The translations under genes were made by a program, and so were the position numbers. The notes below the pieces were generated by a model, which saw only the letters and a list, made by a program, of their open reading frames with translations, was not told where the DNA came from and made no database searches. This document shows positions 1 to 12,970 of a DNA stretch of 64,000 nt, piece by piece (the stretch's first letter is position 1; the number at the start of each line of letters is the position of its first letter). Location of the stretch: assembly GCF_036324505.1 (NCBI RefSeq), contig NC_086368.1, positions 7,959,016 to 8,023,015 of the forward strand. Reading direction: 5' to 3'. The DNA comes from Eleginops maclovinus. Its lineage: Eukaryota > Chordata > Actinopteri > Perciformes > Eleginopidae.

Positions 1-878
1 ACCATAATCATTTAATATATTATTCAATAATAATTAATGTGATAGTTCAAAGTGATCATTTCAATCACTTCAGTATCGCACGTCAAATCCCAGTCAAAAC
101 ATCAATTTCAATAATTGCATTAAGTTATTTTTCCCAAATTGTGCTGACCTTGTAACAAACATCCTTTTGTTCACCATGATACAGCAATTAATCTTTTCAG
201 AAAGAATTCAACTTTCTCAAAGAGAGCTCTAACATCTGTTTGTAAAGTGTTGGGTAATCCTGCAGGATTGTAATTATGGAATAGCAATTTGTTTGAGAAC
301 ACTGCTATTTTGGAACTTTACAATCCCTTCAGACTCAACAACAGACTCATTATAATCCTAAAAGTCATAAAGGCTTTGCAATTGGAACACAAGGCTCCAA
401 GCAAAACAAAAAGAAGTCGGATGGCATTCATAACTCTGACACCGTGATCAGGCACACGTATGAATCTTTCTCTGGCTCTGAGATATGTTCAGTGCTGAAA
501 GAAAGGTGTACAGAGATATTATGTAAAAGTAGCAATTTAGTGTCAGTTACTGTAAGTATGGTTGGTATGCATTAAATAGTTACATAAAGTGCAACAAAGA
601 TGCAGTAAGTAAATAAATGATTAAATAAATATAAGAAAATATGTAAAGTAACTAACATTTATCAGGTGTATGTCGTGAAGCGAACAGTTACAAGATTTCC
701 CTCTGAAATATAATAAAGAAAAATTAACTTTATTTGAGCACTGAGAAAAAAGTGCTTTATAAAACATGTATTATTATTTAGGTAGCATAAAATATGAAAA
801 AATAACTTGCATCAGTTGAATCTTCACAAAATGCAATATAAATGTGCATTTGAGTGTTTTCATGTACAAATAATAAAT
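1..878. other. Non-coding AT-rich DNA, no gene seen
   Basis: No open frame with a recognisable domain and no structured repeat is visible on either strand. The segment is AT-rich, with short A/T runs only. It ends where the first TTAA-type miniature element begins. Confidence 0.6.
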
Positions 879-1323
879 GGGCCCTATTTTGCTTTTTGGG
901 GTTTTCCCCTTGCTGAAGAATTTTATATAGGTTTTTATGCATGTAAATGGGCTACAGAGGCTAAAATCCCAAAGTTCCCTTGAGAGGGAGTATCTCCCCC
1001 AAACACTCTGACTGAAATACTTCCAATTAGTCTTAATCCCATTAACATAATGACGTAAAACTATTGTTTCTATTGGCTAGCACTCCAACACATTGTATGT
1101 GATAGGCTAAGAGGAGGGACATCTCTAAGCGGTTGACAAATCACATCAGTTCCCATTGCTTACCAATCAGAGCAGACTAGGTTCTGGTTTCATGAGATGC
1201 AGCAGCACAGGCAGTATGATAAACATAAAGCACTTTTCGAACATTAAAGCATGTAATCACAGTAGAGGCACAAAACACAAACAGGAAACCTAAAAATGTA
1301 CATTTACTGTAGGGCCCCTTTAA
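879..1323 (-). mobile_element. TTAA-type miniature element, copy A
   Basis: About 445 bp, non-coding. In reverse orientation it carries the features shared by eight copies in this window: a GGGCCC-containing terminus at each end, the motif GCCTCTACTGTGA (reverse complement at 1259-1271), the inverted CCAAT-type segment around 1166-1190, and the segment 'catctctaagcggttgac' near 1120. The right edge reads TAGGGCCCCT followed by TTAA (1320-1323). The left edge keeps GGGCCCTA (879-886) but the flanking TTAA has decayed. The short frame at 1296-1499 runs through its end and is not taken as a gene. Confidence 0.7.
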
Positions 1324-4300
1324 CACGTCATATGCTGGTTTCAGGATCAACATTAGGGGATCCTGGTTCTTGCTTTGTCAAAAAATGTTGCCGTCTGAAC
1401 ACCATTTATGGGAGCATCTCTGTATTAAATCAAGATTCAGACCTGCTTTATTTTGTGTCTAGAAAACTGACATGGAATGATGATGCGGAAATTCTGTAGG
1501 CTCCCCTGTTTGTGTTTCCCTCTCCCTCCTCCTACACTCAAATCAGAAGATTCATGGATACAGAAGCTTTTGCTATATCACTCAATTTGTAATAGTGCCA
1601 CAGCTGAACTTCTGATTTATGAACAGTCAAGGGTCTACAAGAGGCCATTAACTATAGAGAACATGAAGGAGTGAGATGTATATAAATGAAGTTAAAATCT
1701 GAGATTATAACTCTCCATAATCTCCAGGTTCTCTGTCAAGGTTTGAGTAATATTGAAAACATGAAGGAACCTAAATTGAACAGTTTATTGCAAAAAACAC
1801 CATTATTTTTTACGACATTTATAATTTAACCTACATGCGACGATGTATTAATGAAACAACATAAATTTAGACAGGCAGTCGGTCATGTGGCTTCCAGTAT
1901 GTTAATGTTCTGTATGTGCACTGTTTATGTATGCTTGTGTTTGTGCTTCACAGGGAGAGATTGCAAAGCGGCATGCGTGTGTGTGTTTGTGGTACAGTCT
2001 GTGAGTGTTTATGAAATTCAGCCAGGATCATCTTCAGTCTGTTGATTTTGATTCAATTCCATGAGTTTGGACAGTAACATTTCTCAGAGCATAATTCTGT
2101 TTTGCAAAGACACCAAAACTCAGCGAGGCATGCTTTCAGCGCTCTGGAAGTTCCACAACGTCAAAGCACTGATCCAAGCACTTCCATCTCACAATGGTTG
2201 TAGTAATTTAAATGATTTGACAGGTACATCCTCTCTCTTGACAGAAGCAGGCTCTAACAAAGAGTCTGTGATTCACATATGGGCTGAGTTGAGACGGCTT
2301 TACCAGGAACAGAAGCAGACGTTTTATTTAGGTCTATTCCCTAGAATCAGCAATTGAAGAAATGTAAATTTGGTGCATGAAGGAGAACACACAGAAACAG
2401 ATACTCCAACAAATACGCCACTTCCTGGTTCTGCCAGATGCTTAATGAAAATACTATGTTGGAATTAGGATTCACATACTATATTGCAATAGTCAGTTGA
2501 AGAGCTGTCATCCGAAACGTATAAACTTGTGGAAAAAATATTGCTAACACCACTAAATGTATCGTCTCCTTTGTGTTATCCCTGACTACACGTTTGGGCA
2601 CAGCATAGAGGTAAAAACTCACATTCCCATTGGCAGCAGAAGACACAAAAACTATCTCAAAGGGTATACTTCATCCTATAAAACATTGATCTGAAGAACA
2701 CATTGAAAGATAGTGCATGGTGATGTGAGATAAGATGTTATGTCTTTGCACAATCATATCCAAGTCTTATTATAACCCTGTTGTGATGATGTTGTAAAGC
2801 AGGATGACTCGGGAAGTATCAAATTTACAACAATCAACATCTTTCATAATATTGGACACATGCTAAAACATTAACAATGCACACTTCCTGGAAACCGTCC
2901 ACATGAGAAGAGATTGACCTTTTGACCTTTTGACTGAGTTCAGAAAACTACAATGAACAAGGTATTGTTGACAGCTGGCCCTCACATACTGTTGTTTACA
3001 TAATGGTGAACCAACAAGCAATGTAAAAAATGGCATGTATTTAAGTGTCTATATAGTCGAGGCCAGGGACAATCGGAATAGACAGGGGATAGTTACATAG
3101 GATAATATGTTGAAAGATAACAGGATGTGGAGAACAGTTGGAACAGAGATAGAGTTTAGAGAGAAGCTTTTCTGCAAGGCCTAACATACAAAGTGGTATT
3201 GATAACTTCAGATGAATAGCAGGTAACTTAATACTTGTCCCTTCAGCCATTAACTAGAAGTCTAGCGAAGCCTACAAATGATCAAGTTTGGGGGCTACTG
3301 GAGCCTATCAACACGTTACTTTTGTCTTTGTTCCGGTTCATGGTCTCTGCAGACCATGAAGTATCTGAATGCCCTTTGACATTAGTTGCTGAGCAGAGAA
3401 ACCAACTGAGTTAACTGTACAGTACTATTGGCTCATTATGCAAACACATTAGTTTTCAAAGAGGAGGATGTAGAACTCACACATAGGATTAGAGTTGAAC
3501 TCAATCAGCCTCACTGACCTATACCTCCCACACAGTACAAAAAGGTTAGCGCAATGCTTTAAGAACAAAAGTGTCATTAAAGAACATTTGCTAAGAAATG
3601 TACTAGTTAGGAAGACAAAAGCTTCAGGCTGAATCTAGAGTCCTTTTTAAGGAACCAAGCATTGCAAAACACTCAGAGGACAGCATAGAAGGTCAATGCA
3701 GAGACCGTTTTCTCTAAAGTATGTTGCCTTGATCATTATCACAGTAAAGGGCACGTGTACAGTACAAATCGAGAAAGCTATAGTGACCCATTGGCTTATG
3801 TTGGCCACATATATCTAATGATTTTTCAGAGCCTGTAGGAGATTTCTCCAATGTTCTCGGCCTGTATGTCTATTGATCTGTCCCAAGCCTCCATCATGCA
3901 TGCTAAATCCAAATACCAGTTTTATAGCATATATCCATCTGAATGCCAGTTATATTTTGGTCATCTGAAAGAGAAACTGCTTTGCTACCAAACAATACTG
4001 GTTTGTCTTTTTCAATTCCAGAAATATATAACAGAAGTCTTGATTTAGATACTTTCATAATTTTTCTTTCAAGTGAACTTTTTTGGCAGAATACCAGTGG
4101 ATACCTGAAGTGGCATAATAAACCACAATCCTTAACTATTGAACATGACTCTGTTGTGCTCTTAGCAGCATTAGAGATTGATGTGTAGTCACCCGAAGTT
4201 TAATGGGTATATATAATCAGGAAGGGAATGGTGCATTTAGTATGTTCAAATATCATCTCAGCTAAGATAGATACTATATGTGTGTTCTTCTTGGCAATAG

Positions 4301-5142
4301 GAGAAAAAGGCCCACGTAACACAACAAAGGTTGGCAAGTTTTCAAATTTCTCCGCTTAAAAAGTTGCCCTCCTTGGAAGGATTTTTTGACCATGCAGATG
4401 CTGATTAGTGCATTAGAAATTGTTGGATAAAAAACATGATTGGTTGGTGGCCCTTTAGGAATGTCGCGATTAAGGTATTACTAGGGCAAGACAATCAATT
4501 AAATAGAAATAGAGATTTGTACATCACAAACTACAAATACTTTGAAGGAAATTGTATTTCTTCCAATGTACTGAACGTCATTGTGCAGATAAAATGCAAT
4601 ATATACTGTTATGAATACGAAAATACTCTGTGAACGAAAAGAGTCCATCTTTTTTCATTTTTGATGTCTGCTTCTTTTTTTCTATCCAGCAGTAACTACC
4701 TACTTGCGTTAGCCGACCCAACAGTTAGCTTGTCGTATTAACCCTTAAAGACTGTCTTGCTAACATAACTTTATTGGAAAAGTAATTTTTAACTACAAAA
4801 ATGTAATCTCTAGGAGGTAGTACAGCCAGTATTCTGCTGCTATGTAGAGTTAAGGTCCAACATACTTGTAGTCCTTATCTTTTCATGTTATTTGAGTTTC
4901 AGGAAAACACACAAAGTCCACAGAGATAATAGGTCTTGTATTGCTATATCATTCCTGCTCATGATCGATCCCAGGGGAGCAGCAGTAAGTGGGTCCAAAT
5001 TAACATCAGTTCCTTCTCACCCAGATATAGATCCAAAGTATCCTTGAATATTTACGTACCAGAGTCTAGAACAGAAGGAAAAAGGGAGAGAGACTCTGAT
5101 CCTGTTTAAATGTGAAGCTAATGAAGCAAAGCAGATTTGTTA
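1324..5142. other. Non-coding DNA, no gene seen
   Basis: Several 60-98 codon frames occur, the longest at 2061-2357 (98 codons). None shows a known domain, signal peptide pattern or codon bias that I can support. A short GT run lies at about 1976-1990. No terminal inverted repeat or poly-A insertion could be delimited. Confidence 0.5.
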
Positions 5143-5162
5143 GATTGTTGTTGTTGTTGTTG
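5143..5162. repeat. (TTG)n microsatellite
   Basis: About six consecutive TTG units, seen directly in the sequence. Too short to be more than a simple repeat. Confidence 0.8.
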
Positions 5163-8100
5163 ATCAAGACCCAAAATGACCTTTTTCATCACTATTAATG
5201 GACTGTCTCAGATGAAAACCACTGAGAGAGCTGTATTGTGCGAATTATTAAAAAAGTAGAGATACATCATTTTAATGATAGTCTTCTACTTCTATACTGG
5301 GTGTTATCATATCAACACAATTTTAAGACATTGCCTCCCATCTTCTTTATTATTGTGTAAAAAAGAGTCTCCTGATGTTTGGGACAGTACTTATATTTCA
5401 TAGGGTAATTATCATTTTGTTCTCAAGTTGTCCTACATTTGCATAATTAGCGACAAAGGTACTATTATCCTCTTGATGATGCTGCAAAGAAGTGGATTGT
5501 ATGATGAGACGTATTGTCCCTCTTTACCAGGCATTGTTTAGTTAAAATGGTGGTTTCTTATTCTTAATAGACCAACAAGAATGCGCTTCACATAAGAACA
5601 AGCCATGAAATCCTCCCGGTATTTATTAATGAGCAGAGAACATAATGGTCTTTATGTAAATATAGAACAACGGGGATGACAAAGTGGGTTGTTAAAGCGT
5701 TAGTGGTGATTATTGATTCTGCAGTCTGATTTGAGAGCTTACAAACCCATCGTCATCACCTCAGGCATAAATGAATGTTTTCAGCTTTACTGGAGTGAGA
5801 AGTCATGTACAACTTAATTAAGATATTGTCTGATGTAAATTACCAATCCACTAACATAATTATGTATGTGTGTGTTTGCAGCCGATAAGCATATGTTTCT
5901 ATAAAGTATCAATTACATCCCCAACAGACTGGAATCAAAAGCAGTATGTTTTCAAGCCATGATGTTTGTTGAACTGCTTTGACCTCTCTGTAAACTGAAA
6001 TACAAATACAAATTGTATCAACTTAAACAACCTATGAATATTTCAAAAGCTGTAGCATGGAGAGTCATAGAATGAAGCATGTAGTTAAATTATGCATCCT
6101 TGAATGTTGAGCTCATTAGCCCACAAGAGATCCCTCTAAATAGACCACAGGCCTCATCTAGGCGTCCATTGAGAGAGTATAGCAAGAAATACGCTTTGGA
6201 AACCATGCTAATGGTTCTCAACCTGATGAAAGCGACCTGATAATGGCACAATAGTCACATAATGAAGTCAAATTAGAGGCCTCCTTCTCATATTGTACTG
6301 TCCATTTCTAACTGCAGGCTAAGCATCCATCTGTAAGTGATTCATAACAGCTCTTTATGAGTCAGCCCCCAAAAGATTGTGTGTAATAAAGACTGCTGAG
6401 GAGAATAAAAGTGTTTGATCACACATCCGTCTGGTGGCATGACAGTCTAATCCAATAACAGCTCCTTAAGGAGGTCATGCTGAAAACTTCAGGCTAGTTG
6501 CAGGCAACCCAGAAAAATTATGGATGGTTATTTCCCTCCTTCACTATTACAGTTACTGTTATATAGAGGCAGATGTTTCATTACATAACTGGTAAGAAAT
6601 GTCATTTCTAGATGCAGCATGACCAGCCTTTGGGGGGATGCTGACATGAACAATCTGTGTGATGTAATAAGCAGCAAGAATCTCAAGTCTACCCCAACAA
6701 ATATTCATTGTTGGCCATTGTACAACAACAACCCCACTGTTTCCTGTAGCTACTTCCAGCAAAGACCACACGTTACTTGCTAACTGAAAGAGACTTGCTC
6801 TCAGCGGAGGTGTAGAGTCCCCCTGGGAGCCACATTATTCGTAACAATGCCACAATCCCTGCGTGTCACAGACACCTGGTGTGATATACTCCTTCACATT
6901 AGCCCCTGACAAGAAAGAGTTGTTTTTGATGAAGTGCAGTTCTTTGGTGACAGCCTCCTCTCTCATGAAGAATATTTACACGACCACAAATGGAGGGCTG
7001 TAAATAAATTGCCTTGTGGTGAACCACAGATTCACCAGGGCTTTTCTTGCATGGAAGGCAGAGATCAGTGGAGTTGACAACCTTTTTTTTCCATCCATCT
7101 TACAATAATTGCAGCCATGGATCAAATCGATGTCTTGAATAAAATAAATGGCAGTTAAGCATATTTATAGCTTTTTCCGCCTGGGAGTCCAGTTTATTGT
7201 AACAAAACAATCCCATGCTGTGTTGCCAAGTCTTTTCCAATAAATATAAGTCTGGCTACTCAGAAAGTTGTGACTGCTTTTCAAGTGTGACGGACACAGT
7301 GGTGGAATGTCACAAAGTATATTTATCTCCGTCCTGAGGGGAACTTGGAATTTTAGCCTTTGCAGACATTAACATGTAAAAGCCTATATAACAGACTCCA
7401 GGAGAACTCAGAGTTAATACTGTAGCTACTTTGAACATATAAAAACACATGATTTGATGCAATGCTAAAATGTCATCTAAAATTGGCTCCAAATTGCCAA
7501 ACTGCAATAATTAAATGACGTGACATGTATTTGCTAATGATACAAAGTGAATAATAATAATATTCTTTAACACAGTGTCATTTTGATACTGAGTGCTTTA
7601 CTTTTGATACACAAAGTACATTTTACTGAAATTACTAATGTACTGTATACCTACTAAACATTTTCAACTCTGGATTTTTTAGTTTTCCATCACTGGATTG
7701 AAAACCTGTTGTTAGGAAACATAAAAGGAGGAGATGATAATGATGAGGGCTGCTGTGATCATTGCAAAAGATAAGCACGCAGCCACCATGACCATGAGCT
7801 GTGGCAGATACTCGCCAAATTCTTTTTGCGTCTCAAACAACACAGTTCCAAACCTCACTGCAGAGTTTTTGGACGCTTTTGAATATTGAGGCAAAGCATG
7901 GGGGAAGAATTAGTTAGGTATGTAGATCATGTCTTTTTTTTACAGAGCAGTGTTTGATGAGCTGTGGCTTTGTTCTTAGCTTGTTTTTTTGTGTGTGAAC
8001 AGTTTCAACTGTGATGTTTGGTTGTCAAAGCTATCTGAAATCAAGGTCGACTTTCTAGCTTATTGCAAGGCTTTTGATACATTTTCAAAGTCATCTCCGA

Positions 8101-9904
8101 TAATCCAGTATTTAAACTTCTGAAGTTTGATTTCATCTGCATCTGCTGATATACACAATTTGTTGAGATAACAAACAAATGAATTAGTGTTGCGATTTAA
8201 AGAAATGCTTTATCTTAAGCTAAAAATGGTAAGGCAATGTTGATGTTTCAATAGGGTTTTACATAATACATCTATACTTGACTGTTATGCAACTACTCCT
8301 CTTTAGGAATCGTTTTTTTTTTATATTGACGGTCTTGTCTAGCGATATGGTTGATATACTGCATGTATTAACATCCCAAATGCTTTTTAAGCAGTATCTT
8401 AATTTATATACAGCATGTATGTTCATCTACTTAAATGTTTATTGCTACTTTGCCAAACAGTCAATATTACTTTATTATTCATAGATCTGACAAGCAGCAG
8501 AAAGACACTAATAAAATCAGATCTAGTTATTTTTTGTCAGTGATGAGGCTAAACTTGTTTTTTTATCCAAAAATATTTATGCATTTTTGAACTGATAAGA
8601 AAATGAATGCAAAACATATGAATGATTTGTGTTTAGACTCTCCTTGAAAACTAAATGAATTCCAGTTTTGTGACCGATCATATTTCATAGCCCTAGAATT
8701 TTTCAATTTCTGCTGAGACACTGTTCAATTAATATTGTATGACAACAATTTGAAATCCTCCACTGCAAAGAAATCCTCATGGAATAAGCCTTATATTGAT
8801 GAAGTGTGAGGATAAAAAATAAAAAAAAAACAGGTGCTTGAGGCTTTTTGAGTCAACTGCACTACATCTGTTCACCACATTAGGAAGTACACTGTGCCGG
8901 CTACATATTTTGAAAGCTCCTGGCTCTGTGCGATAAAATATGCAGATGCATGATACATTGTACTGAATGGCCTAAGTCTGGCATCGTGCAGTCAGAGTTT
9001 AGTAAAACATGAACAATCCTTTCTCTTTCTTTGTTCAAACTACTATCCACAACATTTTAGCTCATGCAGAATGTGTGATTGGATTTGTTTTTTAGGAAAC
9101 AAGCAAATGAAAGTTGTCTCACTGATTGTCCAAAATGGTCATCAACAACTTTCTGTAGTTTTGATAACCAGAAGGATGCAAAGATATGTCATTTGTACAA
9201 AAACAGGCTTGCTCTATTTTAATTTTAATCGCTTGCTAACTCTTAATTAATCAGAAAGTGTTCTTTCCTACAGGGCATTTTGTTTATTTGCTAGTTTGCT
9301 GTAGGCCCTCTGTATCAGTAAAGTCATTTTAATAGACTACTTTATCTCACATATAAAAAAATTAATCTGAATTGTGTTCAGATGAGGAGACGAGGAATGC
9401 ATACCATTACAAACAACTTTTCCCGCTTGCTTTTCTGCTCCCCAAAAGATTTCCGGTAATGAAAATGCTCAAACTTAACACAGCTTAGGACATTTTTTTT
9501 GCATTTAAAAGGTTCAGATAAGAACAGCGTGGTACGTAACAACGACTGTGGGCTAGTGTTTACCATGTGAAGATACACACTGTGTCTGTTTTGGAGTTTG
9601 TGCCCGCAACAAAAACAGTGGTCCCCATTTGCAACGACTTGACAGAAGTGTTTTGGCAGTTTCACCCTCAAGCATCAAGCACATTTTCATGGCAGGTGGT
9701 ATTTGGTGATATCAAGAAGAAAATATATTTTTCCTTCTCAGGAGTGGCAGGGGGTAATGCATTTTAGTGTGTACAGCTTATAAATTGAGGGGAATAATTA
9801 CAGGAACCTTACCTTAACAGTGATTCCCGTTTCTTCTCCACCAGCAGCTGTTTTTTCTCTCTTTCACTGGTGCAATGAGTTGTTTCCATGTCGTGTCTGT
9901 TGAC
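5163..9904. other. Non-coding DNA; no gene seen
   Basis: AT-rich, with scattered 60-97 codon frames lacking recognisable domains, for example 9378-9671 on the minus strand. The part at about 6090-6480 is less repetitive and mixed in composition, as conserved non-coding elements often are, but conservation cannot be judged from one sequence. Short poly-A and poly-T runs occur at 8310-8320 and 8818-8830. Confidence 0.45.
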
Positions 9905-10285
9905 AGGGGCCTTTGAAGTGGTCCCCAGGTTCATATATATTTTCGTGCCTCTACTGTGACATATTTACATACAGTTCAAAGAGGTCTTTATTTTCTCATA
10001 CTGCCTGTGCTGATGCACCTCTTTTCACCATCTGTCTAAAACCAGAGCCCAGTCTGCTCTGATTGGCTCGCTGACCGGCACAGTTGTGATTGGTCAACCA
10101 CTGGAAATATCCTGCCCCTCAGCCTATCACCTACAAATGTCGGAGAGCTAGCCAATAGAAGCGAAAGTGTTACATAGTGATGTCACTGTGTTACTGAAGT
10201 GAACAAACATGTCCAATGGAGGGGTTTCGTGCAGGTGGGGGAAGTGTGTGGGAGACAAACCCCCTCTGGAGGGAACCTTGGCGAG
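9905..10285 (+). mobile_element. TTAA-type miniature element, copy B
   Basis: Same family as copies A, C-H, in the orientation taken here as forward. It starts with AGGGGCC, then has GCCTCTACTGTGAC at 9946-9959, 'ctcatactgcctgtgctg' near 9996, the CCAAT-box-like 'ctctgattgg' near 10057, and 'gattggtcaacc' near 10088. The right end is degraded: no GGGCCCCTTTAA terminus is recognisable, so the right boundary is approximate. It lies about 330 bp upstream of the first recognisable BEL/Pao coding sequence. Confidence 0.6.
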
Positions 10286-10613
10286 TTAACGGCCAGCAGT
10301 TTACTTTTTCGGGTAAGGTTCCTGAGGGATCAAGTGAAATCACAATCAAGGGGAAATTGAAAGATCAAAACCAGAAATGACCTCGGGCGTGAATTTAGGG
10401 ATGTTAGCATTCAAAAAAATCTTCATAACCTTTTATGACAGCTTATATTTTTTCATATTGAATTTGCATGTCAGGGAATATTCATGAAGACGCCGAAATG
10501 TGATGCCATGTCATCGTTTATTCGTCAAGAAAATATATAGTTTTCCATAATTTCCACCATTCCTTAATATCAAATCTTCTGTTTTTTAACAAAGGCAAAA
10601 ACCACCTGTTTAA
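10286..10613. other. Gap between miniature element and BEL remnant
   Basis: No coding sequence and no 5' LTR could be recognised here. A comparison by eye with the 3' LTR candidate at about 14027-14563 shows no obvious match, so the BEL element seems to have lost its 5' LTR or the LTR is beyond recognition. Confidence 0.4.
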
Positions 10614-11174
10614 AAGCCTGAGGATACGAGAGAAAATGAAACTCTGGACTGGTATGAGCCAAAGATTAAACATTTCACAGACCTTTTAAGCAAAGTGGAA
10701 AAATGGACAAGTTCTCAGTCTGATTGTGGGTCTCTTGTGAATGCATTTGACAGAGTTTCAAGGAGTGGCTCAAAATCATCATCCATTTCATCAGAGAGAA
10801 TGAAAGCTGATGCAAAAATGGCTGCTCTGCAGGCCTGAGCTGAAGCTCTCAAAAGGAAACATGAACTGGAAATAGAGAACAATCAACTAAATTCAAAACT
10901 GGAATCCCTGAAAATGGAAGCAAACATTGCTGCAACTGATGCAAAATTAAAGACACCGGAAGAGTTTGAAAACAACATGGAACACAATGTAAAAGAATCT
11001 CTGAAACACGGAAGAAACTGGATGGATTACAATGAGTATAAGCATGAGGATGGAAAGACCCCTGTACCAGAGCTACAGCTGGAGGATACATCTGCAGACT
11101 TTAGTGCAGCAGGCCTATCACAGCTGGACCTTGTGAGACTTGGAGCCATACCTAAAACATTCTACAGAGAATGA
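10614..11174 (+). pseudogene. BEL/Pao gag, N-terminal part
   Basis: The reading frame is open from 10614 apart from one TGA at 10836-10838. After a serine-rich stretch (about 10742-10800) the predicted protein is rich in Lys, Glu, Ala and Leu over about 60 residues, the charged coiled-coil typical of the N-terminal gag of fish BEL elements. A D/E-rich linker follows, then a segment ending in 'GLSQLDLVRLGAIPKTFYRE'. The frame ends at the TGA at 11172-11174; the next 200 bp need frame changes. The start codon is not identifiable because the upstream sequence is lost or unrecognisable. Family assignment rests on the coiled-coil and on the DUF1759-like region that follows. Confidence 0.7.
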
Positions 11175-11399
11175 TGCAAAATCAACCAAATCCAGAACCA
11201 AACATTGAAAGGACGGACGGGGATAATATAGCAACTAAAAACACCCGCACAGCCAAAGCAGTAGGATCTGATGGACTTCCTATACGGATTCAATCCACCC
11301 CCCACAACTCAAATACACCAGAGTCATGACCTCACAGCCATTATGCAGTGACAAACAGATTTGGCTAACCTCATTGTCACACAGCAGAACCAGTCCTCA

Positions 11400-11937
11400 C
11401 TTCCAAGGAGGGAGGTCCCAGTGTTTGATGGTGATCCTATTAACTTTTGACTGTTTACAAAAGCTTTCAAGCACAATATTGAAGATAAGACTAACAGTAA
11501 TGAAGACAGACTGTACTTCCTTGAACAGTACACTATGGACAGCCAAAGGAACTAGTTATAAGCTGTCTTAACATGGATGCCATGACAGGTTATGCTGAAG
11601 CGAAATGCCTTCTGAAGCAACATTTTGGAGATGACTTCAAAATTACAACAGCATATATAGAGAAGGCCTTCAACTGGAGCTCAATTCGAACAGATGATGG
11701 GAAGGCACTTCAGAGCTATGCATTACATTTAAGAGCCTGTGGAAATGCTGTTCAGGATCTTCCTCATATCACAGAGCTTGACTTACCATCCAATATGAAA
11801 AATATTGCCTCAAAACTCCCATTCAAGCTATGAGAGAAATGGAGATCTGCTGTATGCGACATCATCAAAAGAACAGAGCAGAGACCCAGATTCAATGATC
11901 TCATCAAATTCATCGAAAAATAGGTCAAAATCTTTCA
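11400..11937 (+). pseudogene. BEL/Pao gag core (DUF1759-like), broken
   Basis: From 11400 the frame encodes 'LPRREVPVFDGDP', the hallmark start of the DUF1759 gag domain of Pao-type elements, followed after an in-frame TGA (11448-11450) by 'LFTKAFKHNIEDK' and 'RLYFLEQYT'. A frameshift near 11560 leads into the frame starting at 11573, which encodes 'YAEAKCLLKQHFGDDFKI' and the helical remainder of the domain to 11833. Further remnants of the same protein continue past that TGA (11831-11833). The role in an intact element is the structural capsid protein. Three or more disabling lesions make this copy non-coding. Confidence 0.8.
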
Positions 11938-12104
11938 AGATCCTGTTTTTGGAGAAATCAACGACCCATCGTATTCAAGATCAGGCAGCAAGAAAAGTTT
12001 TGCTACAGCAGAAACTCCTGTAATTCCCAGAACAAATGTCAACATCTCACATCCAATAGAAAAGAGAGACAACTTAAAGGATCCTTAAAGAAAGGAGGCT
12101 TTTA

Positions 12105-12970
12105 TCAAACCTTGCTTCTTTTGTGATGGAAATCATGCATTAGAAACCTGTCAGGCAAATGGCAAAGATTTCCCCCCAAGAGAAGGTTGAATTCCTAAAA
12201 AAATATGCTTTGCCTGCTTGGTAAAAGGGCATATGAGCAAAACATGCAAGAAGCGACTTACCTGTCATTCCTGTAATAAGAAACGTCCCACTGTGCTGCA
12301 TTTCATGAATTTTACCCCAGGTGGCACTGTAAAGAACAGCAAAACATTGACAGCAGTCACAAAGAAAGATGCCACCATCAATTGCAACCCAGTTAGCATT
12401 GCTATGGTATCAACTGAAAATACAGAGATCAAACCCAAAGATTACAAATTGGCGGTTGTACCAGTTAAAGTAAAATCAAGCAAAGGAAGCTGTGTCATAA
12501 AAACCTATGCGTTTTTAGACCCAGGAAGTACTGCAACCTTCTGTACAGAACGACTAATGGAACAGCTATCTGTCAGAGGAAAGAGAACCAAGATCCTACT
12601 TCGAACGATGGGTCAAGAAAGGCCTGCAAAAACTAACATACTGATTGGACTGGAAGTATGTAGCCTGGATGGAAAAGACTTCATAGGACTTCCAGAGGTA
12701 TACACGCAACACAATATTCCTATAAGTCAAGAAAACATCCCTACAGAAAAGGACATTGAAGAATGGCCTTACCTGAAAGATGTTCAGCTGAGCTCTATCA
12801 AGGCAGAAGTTGACATTCTCATTGGAACAAACATCCCCAAAGCTATGGAACCATTAAAAATAATCAACAGTCAAGGTCAGTGTCCCTATGCAGTTCTAAC
12901 ACACTTGGGATGGATTATAAATGGACCTCTTGGAAACGCTGCACCTGCAAGTGTGAAAGTCCTAACATGA
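12105..12970 (+). pseudogene. BEL/Pao zinc knuckles and aspartic protease
   Basis: Two CCHC zinc knuckles are visible: one at about 12112-12153 (C-x2-C-x4-H-x4-C, beginning CFFC) and one at 12206-12247 (CFACLVKGHMSKTC). They lie in different frames, separated by a frameshift before 12190. A long frame then runs from 12191 to the TGA at 12968-12970. It encodes the retropepsin-like DUF1758 domain: the active-site motif is LDPGS (Asp codon 12518-12520), preceded by 'YAF' and followed by 'TATFCTERL' and 'LLRTMGQ'. DPGS replaces the more usual DTGS; this form is normal for fish BEL elements as I know them. The intact protein would cleave the gag-pol polyprotein. Confidence 0.82.
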